Source of the DNA: Callipepla californica brunnescens
Lineage: Eukaryota > Chordata > Aves > Galliformes > Odontophoridae
Length of the DNA: 64,000 bases
Direction of reading: 5' to 3'
NCBI GenBank assembly: GCA_023055505.1
Contig: JALIRH010000042.1
Span: 1,000,335-1,064,334, forward strand
The notes under the pieces: model-generated
Database searches by the model: none
The model's input: the letters and a program-made list of their open reading frames with translations, nothing else
Told to the model about the DNA's origin: nothing
Shown: positions 12,472 through 24,800 of the stretch, in pieces
Layout of the letters: each line of letters starts with the position of its first letter
Position numbering within the stretch: the first letter of the stretch is position 1
Made by a program: the position numbers and the translations under genes

Positions 12472-12484
12472 TTTATTTTTTATT
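12472..12484 (-). terminator. ILRUN: Candidate distal ILRUN polyadenylation signals (two AATAAA)
   Basis: Two adjacent minus-strand AATAAA hexamers, followed about 60 bases downstream by a TGTTCTGTGG-type GU-rich stretch. This is a reasonable distal cleavage site for ILRUN, near 12420-12460. Confidence 0.4.
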
Positions 12485-15400
12485 TTTTTTTTTACCCCCA
12501 ATGTGCTATCATAGGACTTCTCCCAGACTCAACGAGGCAACACACCATCCTGTCCTACACATGCACTCCCCCCCCCAAGAGAGAACAGACGGGCTGCAGA
12601 TCCACCCAATTCACTCACACGAGAGAAAAAAAATTAAACACACAACAGAAGCCCAGAGATGGGACAGCGTGCATCCCCAGCCCCGCATTCCTGCATCCCT
12701 GTGCTGCAGCTGAGCACAGCCCACCCCCCAGCTCTGACAGTTTGGGGCTGAACTCCCAGCTCCCCCATGCTCTGGCCTCGCTGGGCTCACAGGGCAGCCC
12801 CTCCTGTCCCAGAGGGTACCGACCCCCATTGGGGTGATGCAGCCCCTCAATAATGGTTTCCTCCTGTTTCTCACAAGCCTGAGTTGTGCATGCATCACTC
12901 ATCAGCTCCTCTGAGCTGCTGCACACACTGTGGGATAACCCAGCAGCAATCCTCAATAATCATGCCACTGCTTTCACCTCTCTGATGTTTTAAAGTCGCC
13001 ACGAGTGTGAATGCATCAGCCCTATGGAAATCAATACGGATCCCAGTGCCCCGAGGACACCTGAGTATCTCAGACCTCCCGTTTGAGACCTAGAAACCTG
13101 ACAGCAAGAGCAATTCGAGAGCTGGCTGTACCACATTTCGAGAAACCAGAGGAGAAAAAACCACCTTTGGTCTCAGAGAAACAGTTCTTACGAGAGGAAA
13201 AACCCAAAGGCAGAGCAACCACTACACGAACGTCCTCCCACTGCCATAGCAAGGGTTACACCTCCAACTCTCAAAGCATCCGGAGCTCTGCACCATCACT
13301 GTCAGAGAGGTCACTCCCACAGATGAGAGCTCACTCTCAGCTCCCTGGGAACAGCTGCAGCGTGAGCAGCACGAGGCCACAGCTCCCAGCAGCACTGCAG
13401 CCCCAGCCCTGCCTGCCTTCACACCCTGGAGCAACTCCTGCCACAAGGACACTGTGGATTGAAAGCACTCGAGAGGAGAGAGAATTCAGATCTGTGCTGA
13501 ACAAGTACATGCCTTCTGAGTGGGAAAGCACAGGACTACCTGGGGTGCATCATGCAAGCTTTTCTCAAGAAAAGGAAGATTCATTCTTAGCAGGAGCAGC
13601 AGGGGAACGCAAGCGTGGCAGCCATTCTCTACAGGAAGAGCATATATGCCCAGGAGCAGAAAGCTGGAGCGGGGGGATCAGAGGCTCAAGGGTCTCCCAG
13701 CTGACGCAAGGCAAAGGTTGCAGCACCAGCTGCAGTGTGCACACCGAGGCCTTATTTCCTTCCCCTGCCCCCTTCCACCGCGCAGCTGACAAAGGGAGCT
13801 AATAAAGATAAGGAATCACCTAATCAACTGGACAAACAGCAGTCTCCAGTGCTTTGGATGCTTTCAGAAGGGCAGCAGCAGCACTGCAAGAGATGCGATG
13901 ATCAAGTTCATGCCTGCAGAGCTCGACACGTTAAGCACCTGCTCAGAAAGGAAGGAGCAGAGGAAGAATCCACTTGCCCAAGCTACAACGCAGCAATGCA
14001 TGCTACTCCCTGGGCTGAACGCTGAGAGAACACAACGTGATCAGGGCAGAAGGATGTTACAGGACAAGGACAGAGCACTGCATCATGGGCTCTTCCCAGA
14101 GCAGTTCAGCCTGGATCTCAGCCTGCCACTCACCCAGCTTCAGCAAGCTGCTGATAGGGCCAGGTCTGTTCACCAAACCACACGCGCTCCCAAAACTCCA
14201 ATTCTTCCTCTGCTGGATTCAGACCCACTGCCCTCCACCTGTGTGTGCTAACTGGCAGCTGCAATCCCATTCGCAACAAATCAAATGCCACGCACCACAC
14301 AGCAGCAAGCCTGTGCTCTGCTCTGAAAGGAGTCCGCACCAGAAGGGTTTGGAAGAAGGTCGCGGGGTATTTGCATATCACTGTATCTTTGGCAGATGGC
14401 TCTGGCAGCCTTCAAGTGTCCTGCTCAGTCTGTGCCCCTTCAGAAGGACCCGTGGGGACACAGTCCCTTAGGAACCCACGAGGCCGCTCTCCCTCCCTTC
14501 ACGCTGGGCTTTCCAATCCATAGCTGCATGAAGATACACTGGAGGAACAACAGAGCAACCCGTATCTTTAGAGGAACAAGTCCTCCTCTAGCAACAAGCC
14601 CCGCAGAGCCCGTTGAAAAGGTGAGAGCCTCAAAGCTACACAAGCCAGGATGATAAAGGCAAACGAATACAAGGCGACAGAGTGGAATCCAGCAGCTGAT
14701 TCTAACTCTTGCTCTACATTCAAAAATGCGAAGAATTAGCCTCTAAGCTAATGCTTTCTAACAGCAGAAAGGAGTTCAAACTTACACCATGTGATAGATG
14801 GGAGATTCAAAACTATAAGGATGTGACTTGCAAAGCTTTGTGACTAGCACTGAGAGAATTACAGCTACAGAAAAATAGCTTCCTCTTGGCACAAGACCGA
14901 TACACTCGCTTGGTTGCTCTAGGCACAGCTATTGTACATCAAAAGTTAAAAAAAAAAAAAAAAGTATTTTAGAAAGCTAACCACATAGGACAGCTCTGGA
15001 ACTTCAGTAGATCTGTTTCTGATTAATATGGTTGTGTATACGAGCACTTCATGTACAAGAGGAAGGGAAATGAGCCCTCGTGTTGTCCCAACCCAGTCCC
15101 ACTGTCTCCTTCTTCAACAGTGATGCTGAGCAGCCTTCAGCAGGGCAGCCAACACTCACACCACAAGGAGAAAACAGAGACACGAGAAGAATTAAGAAGA
15201 TTAAGAAGTGGGTAAATCAAAATCAGGTGAAATTAAAAAAAAAAACACACAAAAAAACTGAGCTGGGTACACACCCAACCCGGCATTAAAACACATCCAA
15301 CACGAAGAAGTCACCACACAACCCCCAGAAGATGCTAAGCCAACGTCCAGGCAACGAGCAAGACGTGACAGCTCCACGACAACAAGTGCACGCTGTCCCT

Positions 15401-15707
15401 CACTTCAAGAGCTACGAACAGGAAAGAAACAAATCAAACATTTCCCCAAACTACAACCGCTCTGTAGGCAAAAACCTTTTATAAGATGGCTTTCTCGTTT
15501 CATTTCTCTTTTTTATAATCCTTTTAAGCTACCTAATTCTGTGTGAGAATGACTTCTGAAAAATAAAATCACGGTGTCGGCATAGTTTCCTTCTCGTAGC
15601 ATTAAACAACACTCCTGAAATTCAGCATTCACACATGCATACTTAGATATTTGTTTGTTTGTTTTTTCCTCCGGAATCAGTTAGTCTTAAGTTATTGGGC
15701 TTTTCAT

Positions 15708-15713
15708 TTTATT
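15708..15713 (-). terminator. ILRUN: Candidate proximal ILRUN polyadenylation signal
   Basis: AATAAA on the minus strand about 150 bases past the ILRUN stop codon. Use would give a short 3' UTR isoform. Only the hexamer is seen. Confidence 0.35.
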
Positions 15714-15862
15714 TTCTTCTTTATCCAGAACGTGGAGGCAGAGAAGGGGGGGTCCACGCTGTGTCTGTTTGTCACATGAATCCCCCTCCCTTCCCCCAAG
15801 AGTCAGTTCTTTGTTAAATGCTCCTCTTGTCGATACCCGTTTTTTTTTTGTGTGTTTGTGTT

Positions 15863-15898
15863 TTAAGACTGTCCGAAGGGATAAGGACCGTGGAAACC
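15863..15898 (-). CDS. ILRUN: ILRUN terminal coding exon (11 codons plus stop)
   Basis: Acceptor CTTTCTTTCAG ends at 15899. The exon reads GFHGPYPFGQS then TAA at 15865-15863, matching the human C-terminus GLHGPYPFGQS with one change. It lies 8.5 kb from the preceding exon and was found by the family C-terminus and phase (exon 4 ends on a codon boundary). Confidence 0.95.
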   Translation of the reverse strand, partial: GFHGPYPFGQS

Positions 15899-18800
15899 CT
15901 GAAAGAAAGTTGGAGACATAATCAATTTCAATAGGCAAGAAACAAAAGTGCTCAGTGCATGCCTACAAATAACGACCATCCCATCCCAGTGCTGCTACAT
16001 CACCCACCAGAGCAGCAGCCTCTGCTGTCCAGCCTGGATGAGGAGCTGCTCTCCCCTGATACTCCAGGTGCTATCCACTTACCTCTTTCAGGTGTTATCT
16101 AGGCCAGCTAATAGCTGGGCAAAATGCTTCTCAGGTGCTACAAGGCCACATAGAATAACTACTGACAGCTTCCACACCAGAGCAAAAGACATTTGTAGAT
16201 GCCACGGTCCTTGCAAGGACAGCTGCAGTCCCACAGGTCTATTCTAAAGGTTACAGAACAGGAGGAGGCCACAGCTGATATGAAAACACCAGGATTCTGA
16301 AAATCACGCTCCTCATGCGCACTTTTGCTCTCTTAGAGAATTGACATACGTTTTTCCCAAGTGAAAACATTTAAGCACAAAGTTAAAAGCTTCCTAGGGA
16401 AGCCACTGCCCCCTCATTTACGCATCTAGTGACAGTCTGCCAATTAACAGGAGCTCCTTTCTGCAATCCCCACTGCTCCTGATGAAACACTGGAGGGCTG
16501 AACAAAGCGAAGAGCAGGCAGGCAACAGATCTCACAAGTCACACAGATAAGGTTTGGCACAGCAATGAGGGTGAAAGCCACACCAAATCCTCCCATGAGA
16601 TTCAGCTCAGAAGTGAAAGGAGGGAGGAAAAGCTTATATTCCACTATCAGAGCTGGAGGGCTTGCTTTCTTCAGGCCACCCTCTGGCTGGCTTGCTGTGC
16701 CATTAGCACAAAACCATCCTCTGCCTTTCAGGAAAGCTCTGACTTCAAGTTTTCACCATTTCACCTTTAACAGGAAAAACCTCAGAAGGAAACATTAGTT
16801 CCTGCATGTTCAGCTGCAGCTCCCTACTGACCTGGCTGCCACAGAGCCATGAAACAACAAGCCTTCAACGTGACTCATGTCAAAGAGAGCAGCAGCTGTG
16901 CTACCTTACGATCCACTGCAAAAGCTCAAGAGCTCCACTGGGTATCTGTTACAAAGCAAGTGCTATCAGGAGCCAGTTGTTTTGACATGGATAGTGAGAA
17001 AACAGATAACTCTTTAGGTTATACCAAATGGCAAAATACAAGGCAGTGGTAAAACGAAGCATTTACCAGCAGCTCTCAACATCCAGCCCCGAGAGGATTA
17101 GCAATCAAATGGGACATCTTACAAGCTAATTGGTAAAGAAAACAGACAGCTGGACACTGCTGTTTGCAGAGGGAAATGTGTGCAAGTGATGGGAAAATAA
17201 GCACACCTCAGCAGTGGGAGCATGCTTTGAGTTATCTTCGAGAGATAACACCCAACAGACTCCACAGCAGTTCACCTCTGGAAGTGGCAGCTCCCACAAA
17301 CAGTCCAAGAGAATGAGAGAGTCAACATGTCCAAAAATACCACCACTGTTACCAACAGGAGGAGGAGCAGGAGGGAAACTGCGAGTTAAAGCAGCACGAA
17401 CAGGCACACAAATCCAAGGACACAGAATGAAAACAGCGTTACAAACACAACTGCTTCATCCCAAAGGGGCTCAGCTCTCACACCTACACAGAGAAAGCAG
17501 GATTTGCTGCTGATTACCTGCACGGACGTTTGCCAGAGCTTGTTTCATCTTACAAGTGCCTGCACAGGAGGCTTTGTTTGCAGACAGGGACTGCTGAGCA
17601 CTCACAAATCCCAACGTGGTCCCTCCCGTAGCTGCTGCCTGCTCCCCCTACTGGGTGCGACCTGCTCCGCAGCAGAGCCCAGCACTGGTGATTGGTCACA
17701 GGAAAACCCTTTTTTGTTTCTCTTGTGCATCCCATAAGCCATGGCACCTGCATCAGCTCACGGTGAAGAATTAACGTAATTAATTAGCGCACAGTTCAGG
17801 CTCCTCCGTTTCAGGGTGACACGGGAAGAGTGCATCAGCCCTTCTGTATGCAGAGGCAGCCCCAGAGAAGTGGCAATTAACCTTGTTTCAGGGAAAGCCT
17901 CTGAAGTCCAGATACTTCATGATGCAGCACGTCATTTAAAGCTAAACAACTACACGAATAACGCGTTCATTAAAAAGAGAGTTTTGCTCATCTTCAGAGC
18001 ATCAGAGTACCGAGCATGCACAGCTTGGGCTGCTTGCTGCACTGCACTCTGGATGAGCTCCCCTCCCTCCTGCAGCAGCACTAAGAGCAAGCTCAGAGCC
18101 TGATGAGGACCTCACTGAACAGTTTCATCACAAAGAGCCCAAAGTCTTTGGTCATGGGATTACCATAACGCAGCAGTGCGTAGGAGGAGCATTGCATATC
18201 ACACCTATGAGATTTATTAGGACATATGAAAACTGAGAGTTGAAGACTTATTTCTTAAAGGCAGAGTGTGGACTAGGTTTGACATCAGACCTCACATGGG
18301 AGGAACTAATCTGTTTTAACCTAGCACTGGTGTGGGAAGCATTTTTAAACATTGGGACTTGGGTGGGAAGAAACAGCAAAGCATGCAAGGAAAGGAACAG
18401 CAATCCAAGCAATTTTATTCAGGTGTTTCTATGAGCAGATCCTTCCTGTGACATCCTTCAGCAAGAAACCCCTACCCACCCCTGAAGGAAGGAAGAATAC
18501 TGCCTTTCCTCTTCCCCAGTGAGGCCCAAACTCTTTGCACAATTGTTTCTCATTACGTTTATCCAATGAAGAGTGATAACATCTTCATGCCTAAAGCCTG
18601 CAGTTACTGCTGCAGTGCAAATACCAACCTCCTCTATATGACATTTTCAAGAACAACTATCCCCTGTATGCAAGATCTTACGCCATAAGCACACAAAAAT
18701 AATTCTGCATGCCAGTGCAGTTTTCCCCACATTATTTTAGCTGAAGAGTTTCACACTATTTTTGGTGAACTCTCCTCTATTCTCACAATGAGACGGCTGT

Positions 18801-21800
18801 TGTTAAGAAAAGCTCAGCTGCAGCTCTGCAAATTTACTTTCAGTTCTTCCAGCATCTTCCACAGAAATAACTGCTAACCTGCATTGTGGCTATGAAGGCA
18901 AACACATAAGCACGGAGGACCCTGTTTTTTCAAGCAAAGACCATACATGAAAACCATTGTAAGTAATCATTTGACTTCAGTGCCTAAAGGAAATGGGGAC
19001 AGTTAAAGGCCTCAGTAAATGCCATGGTCCTGTGCTAGAAGAAAGGCCAACAAGCACAGCAAAGCCTCCACATTCACACCCACAGCACCTGGATGTGAGG
19101 AAATAAACAGGAGAATCACTCCATCCCTTTCCAAAGAGACTTGTGAAAAAGGAGAGCCTTTTTAGTTAGCACTGAAATGAAACCAAGATTAAGTTAATCT
19201 TTCACAAACCATCACAACACAGGCTTTCAAATAGCTATCTTTATTTCACCTTTGTAACTGAGTCAAGATCAATACGAGGTACACTCGAAGAGAGACAGGA
19301 GTTTGATGCACAGCTGCAAAGCAGTACAGGGCCGGTGGAGATGTACAGAGCTGAGGAAGGACACGAGGGCTCAGGTACATGATTAAGTTACCATGCAACA
19401 ACTTCGCTTCTGTAACTTAATCAGCAGCGTGCTTTCAGTCTGCAGAGATAGAGCAGGGAAACTGGCAGCCCACAACGGAGCACGGTTAAGCTGAAATCGC
19501 ATTACGCCACGTTCCCCACAGGCCAAAAGCACACGGACTGTTTGTTCTCATGGATGAGCTAACATGCAGCACCCAAACATGTTAGTCTTTCACCAGATAA
19601 ACAAACAAGCTCATGCAACACCAATCTAACCCGCATATGCTATGCAGCAGTGTGGCTGTCAAGGACTAGCTGCAGTAGTTTCAAGTCCAGTGTTCTCCCA
19701 TTTTAGCTCTACATCAATTTAGCCACGTGTTAGCTAGTCCAATTCAAAGCCCATACACCGGAATAGAAGGAGCTTCTTGTCTGCATGGAAGTAAGCACAT
19801 TTCTGAGGCATCTTCCTTACCTACAAATAAAGTTTGGTACCCAAACAGGATTTTTTTCTTTTTTTTTTCCCCACTGGAAACTATCTGAAGTCGACAGAGG
19901 TACTCCAGAAACATGCCAATTAGATGTCCTGGTCTGGAAGAAGCACACTTCTAGGAGCAGCAGCAACTTTTAGACTTGGAGAGGGGAAGCCAGTGAGAAG
20001 GCTCTCAGGACAGAGGGAGGTTTGGTTTCCCCTACATATATAAAACTGCCATTTAGCACAGAGCAGAGCTCAGCTGCACGCAGAATGACGATGGGGAGCA
20101 TAAATACAGAGGGGAAATAAGGAGGCACTCTGAACTCCAAATATGCTTGTATTACACCACCTTTGAGAACAGCATGAGCAGGGAACAGAACAGATTAGCA
20201 TCAGACAACTTGTAGAATGCCTTTTGTAACAGCAGTGACAGTGCAAGTTGTTTTGTATGGGTGAACCTTTGCACATCTGAACTTCTATATGCAGTTCTCT
20301 GCATCACAAAGAAAGCAGCAGTACCTCAATTCACACGGGCAGGCAACTAAACTCAGCAACAGATTTATATATCTTTTTTCATATATAAGTGACAAATACA
20401 ATATGAATGTCAGTATATGGCTATCCACTTCAAATCTTCTTTTAGACATTTAATCTGTACATTTCTCTCCTTCGTTAAGGAATTTAACTCTAATTCCCCA
20501 GGCTCTAGAAGACTGCATCTTGTGCTTTTAATGTAAAAGACTGTCACAAGAGAGCAGCAGTGACCTCAACAGTGTTGCTATGAGACAGGAGTGAGTAAAT
20601 AGAAGGAAACTATATTAGCCTCATCTCTCTCGAGAATACAGAGAGAAGGCGATGCCAAAGAGGAGAATAAAATACCCATGCATGGGTATATGTGGATTCT
20701 AATATAGCTCATCCCCATCCCGAGATAAGCATCCTATCCTGCACTTAAAGCACGTTAGATTCTAAGAACATGCAAGAACTCCACTGGGAATAGATGTAAC
20801 AACATGCTTCAGGCAATGCCCTGAACACAGACCCTGATCTACAACCTTCCAGCAGTTTATTTCATAAGGTGAGCAAGGTGGACCCAGGAAAGGCATATAG
20901 TACAGCAGGAATGAAGACCACACTCTGTCTCTTTCAACTGTGCCACAGGTTTCATCCTATCTTAACAAACAGCCTTCTTTCCCCCACTCCCCCCTCAGGA
21001 AAGTTTGTTTCACTGAGCACAGCATCCATAAGGTGTGCTCTATGTGCTGCTGGATAAAAAGCTCTCTGAATGTTTCCATGTGTGAAACACTGATACACAA
21101 GTCTCACACAGCAGCAGATGGCACACCAGCGTCACAGAGATCCTGGCTCCACTGGGGAATTTTAGAGGACAAGTCACACCTGCTCAGCTGCACCAGAGCG
21201 AGAACTAATACAGACAAGGTCTGGCAACTTCCAGCATGTTTTACAACTGCAGCCACCAGAAACAGCTAGCTTCATCTCCAGGATTTCATGGTCTCATGCA
21301 CCCGTGTGGCAGGGGTCCTCCACAATCTCTCTGCAGAGGGGAAGGCTCCACACTGGTCTGAGAAATACTAAGGGCTTATATCCCTTTTAAATGTGAGACA
21401 CAGGCCTTAACTGAACCTTAACCTCCCCCTTTACTGTATTTCAACAGCATGCTAAACACGATCAGAAACTCAATCCACTATCTGGGGGCATGAAAGCAAA
21501 TAAAAATATGAGAGGTTCTGCCCAAGTTAAATAAGATTCAGGTATCCTATATCCAGGCATCTAGACAGCAAACCCACAGTAATCTCTGTTCCTAGATCTT
21601 GAAACCAAGCCTTTCACATCATTATTCTGTCACAAAACAATGACTCCAAATGTCACAGTCTTCCTTCTCCCATTCAGTCAGGAGGGGATGGGCTGTCTCT
21701 GGGGAGGAGGGGGAAGTGGCCAGCTGAAGCAGACTGAGACACTCGCACACCACCTGCTGATCCGGTGGTCCATTGCTTCTAACACCACCCCAACAAGCCC

Positions 21801-24800
21801 TTATCCACTTAATGCGAGTCCCTGCTGCTTACACTTCATCTTTTTTAGGAGGAAAATAAGGAAACAACCTTCCTGAAAGTTTCAAATCTGTCTGGGAAAG
21901 GAGGAAGGACAGAACAGTGCAAGATTGAAATGAGGGAAGGCAAGTGTGTTCACCTGACAATTTAGGATGAGGCCAAGTATCTAGGATGCCAAACCTACTC
22001 AGATCTGTTCACTACAGAACCAGTGTTGTACCACAGGTACTGTACCAATGAGAGCATGAAATCTGTGGCATACTGCTTCCTGCCTGGACAGAAAGGGCAT
22101 GTCTGGAACAACACTGATCTTCACACCTACCTCTAATAATCGCTTTCACAGCAAAAGCTAACTTGTATTATGTCACAAGCAGAAAACATTGTGAGAGACA
22201 TAGACCTCAACTGAGAAAAAAAAATAAAAAAAATCAATGAACCTTTTACACAGCCCATCCTCTTTCCAGAATTCATCCCTTCTTAAAGGAAACAACAAAC
22301 AAAACTGCTTTTATCTCTGATCTACCCCCAAACCACCCCCATGTTGTAAATATAAGAAGGAACTAAAAGAAAGAAGGCCACCTACCCTAGGTCTGAGGTT
22401 AGGTTATAATGACCCATCCCAGAAGAGTAATGTTCATGAACTTTGGGTTTCTAGCTAGACCAGTTTTCTTAAATTTAGTGAGACCATCTTTGTCGTGCTT
22501 CAGTCTCTTCCCTGGCTTTTCTTCTCCACAGTACAACTGGCGTATGCTATGTCCTCTGCATCTCAGACAGGCACGTTTCTTACTCCTATACTCTTCCCCA
22601 GAAAATCCAAAATATTCTACTCCTCAGCCAAGAGAGCCTGTTGATACATCCAACATCTCAGCTCTCACGTCACTCTAATTTCAGAAGGAAGGGCAAGGAA
22701 TTTTCCATAGGGAGAGACCTAGTGAAAATCAAAGGCCACATTACTGCCAAAACCCCACATCCAGGATTTCCGTGCAGCAGCTTTCTCTGAAGTGCATCCC
22801 TCAGTAATTCCACATCTATCCACCTGCAAGTGCAAATCAACTACAGAGCAACTGCCAAGTCCTGCACTCAGAAAACAAGCAAGAGGGGGGAAAAAAGACT
22901 TCAAAAACAAAGTTACTTCCAGTCTAAAGCTGACCACCAAAACAGTAGAGTTTACCCATCTAAATCAAACCTAGTATTCAAGTTGTGAAAGGCTTCGGCA
23001 ATTCCAGCATCTTGAAGCTGTGATTTAGTAACTCATATTCCCATCCCTCTCCCCACCAAACTTTGCTGGGATACATACAACAAATAACAGCAGGGCAGCA
23101 CTCCCCACCCAAAGCTCCTGAGGTGAAGTTTATGCAAAGAAGCTTAGGGATGCCTCTGCTGAGTCAGACAACGGTTCACCCATCCAGAGAACACCACTAT
23201 GAAAGCGTGCACAGCCATCCAGCAAGCAGCTCTTCCACAGCAGTGACTTCCAGCCACTGGCAACCCGGGTTGTATTTGAGCTGATAGGTGAAAGGCTTTA
23301 TTCGTTCTTATTTCCAAAAGCCATTCATTTCAGTTCTAGTGAGTGAAAATCCTGAAGCAGAAGCCAACAGAGCTTATTAAAAAATTGATCTTCGGGGTGC
23401 AAAACACAAGAAGGATGACTGATAGTCTGTCAAACAGTTATTCTCATGCATGCCAACAGTTAAGAAAAAAAAAAAAGAAAAAAAAAAAAAGCACAGCCCT
23501 GATGCAAAGTAGGACACTAAAACATGATCCTCTGGTAGAGGACAGGGAGTTCATCCAGTTAGGAACTAAAGTGCTGTAGGTGAACTAACATTAGGGCTTT
23601 ATTAAGTCATTCAGCAACCAAGTGTTAATTGTCCTACACAGCCTGCTTAAAGTACAGTAAAGCATTTTTAAAGGATTTTAAAAATCAAACTAGTTTGACA
23701 TACGACAGTACACACCTACACATACTGGCTGCATTAACAGGTGGATTCTGAATTGTAAATAATCCTGCAATTCATTTTTCACACACAAGCAAATAAAAAG
23801 TCAAAATATCACTCAAACTCTTATAGCATCCACCAAGCAAGCTTTTGAGAGAGGATTAAAGTAAAGATAATTTAAAAGTCACCTACAATTATAAACAAGA
23901 CAAGGACACAACAATAGTCCTCTGACTGTTCCTGACAGATAGCTTCTGGGACCAAAACACTGAGCTCTGCAGTCTCTCCACACCAGTTTAAAGAATAAAA
24001 AACAAAAACAAAAACACAACAGAAGTCATCTGGTTAATCTCAGTTTTGGAGGCGTGGTTTCTTTTTCTCTTTTTTAAATTCTGTAAAACTCAGGAACACA
24101 TCTTGAGAGATATTTTGACTTATTTGCACACGCAGCTGGAATAGGCTCCAGCCACTGATAGTTACAGCACCCAGAAAAGATTATATATAAACTTTAAGAA
24201 GGACTCGAAGCAAAAACAAAAAGAAAAGGTGGATCTGGTAGAGTCTATCAGAGGCAAAAGTATTTTAATATAACATGAGGAGTTGGCAGAGTCGGACAGT
24301 CAAATTCAAAACCTTCCTTAGCAGGTCTGGCAGAAGCAGAAGGGAAGGGCTTTGCAGTTTGTAATGAAGAACTATTACATACATCACAGTCTCATCACCT
24401 ACCCATTCTCCTGTTCTCCCAGAGCACCTACCTTACTGTACGTCACTACCGACAAGTTGTTCGAGTGACTGCTGGGGGAGAGATTTACAGAGTTTTGTGA
24501 CAGTCCATTCTGATCTTGTTCAATTTGGTCAGGAGCAGGCCCCCACGTGTTTTTGCTGATTGTGCCTAGCTCAGAACCCCCAGGGTCTTTTAGGTTGTTT
24601 TCATCTGGTTGCCTGTTCTTCTGTGGAGAGGCGAATGGGTTAAAGTTTCCTTCTACCTTGCGGTGTGGTTGTGTGTTGAACTCCGTTTCAAAGGATGACA
24701 GCTGCTGTGTTACTCCTAGAAGTCCTCCAACTTCCACACTGAGGATCACCCAGATGACATCTGTGGAAAAGGAAAGACACTTGGGTCATCTCTGGATGGA

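Larger units (their letters stand above)
12420..15862 (-). other. ILRUN: Probable long 3' UTR of ILRUN
   Basis: This AT-richer stretch follows the ILRUN stop directly and holds no recognised gene. Candidate minus-strand AATAAA hexamers occur early (15713-15708) and late (12484-12479 and 12477-12472). A long 3' UTR ending at the distal pair is plausible for this gene but not shown by sequence alone. A 239-codon plus-strand open frame (13083-13802) runs antisense to it; I do not recognise it. Confidence 0.45.
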
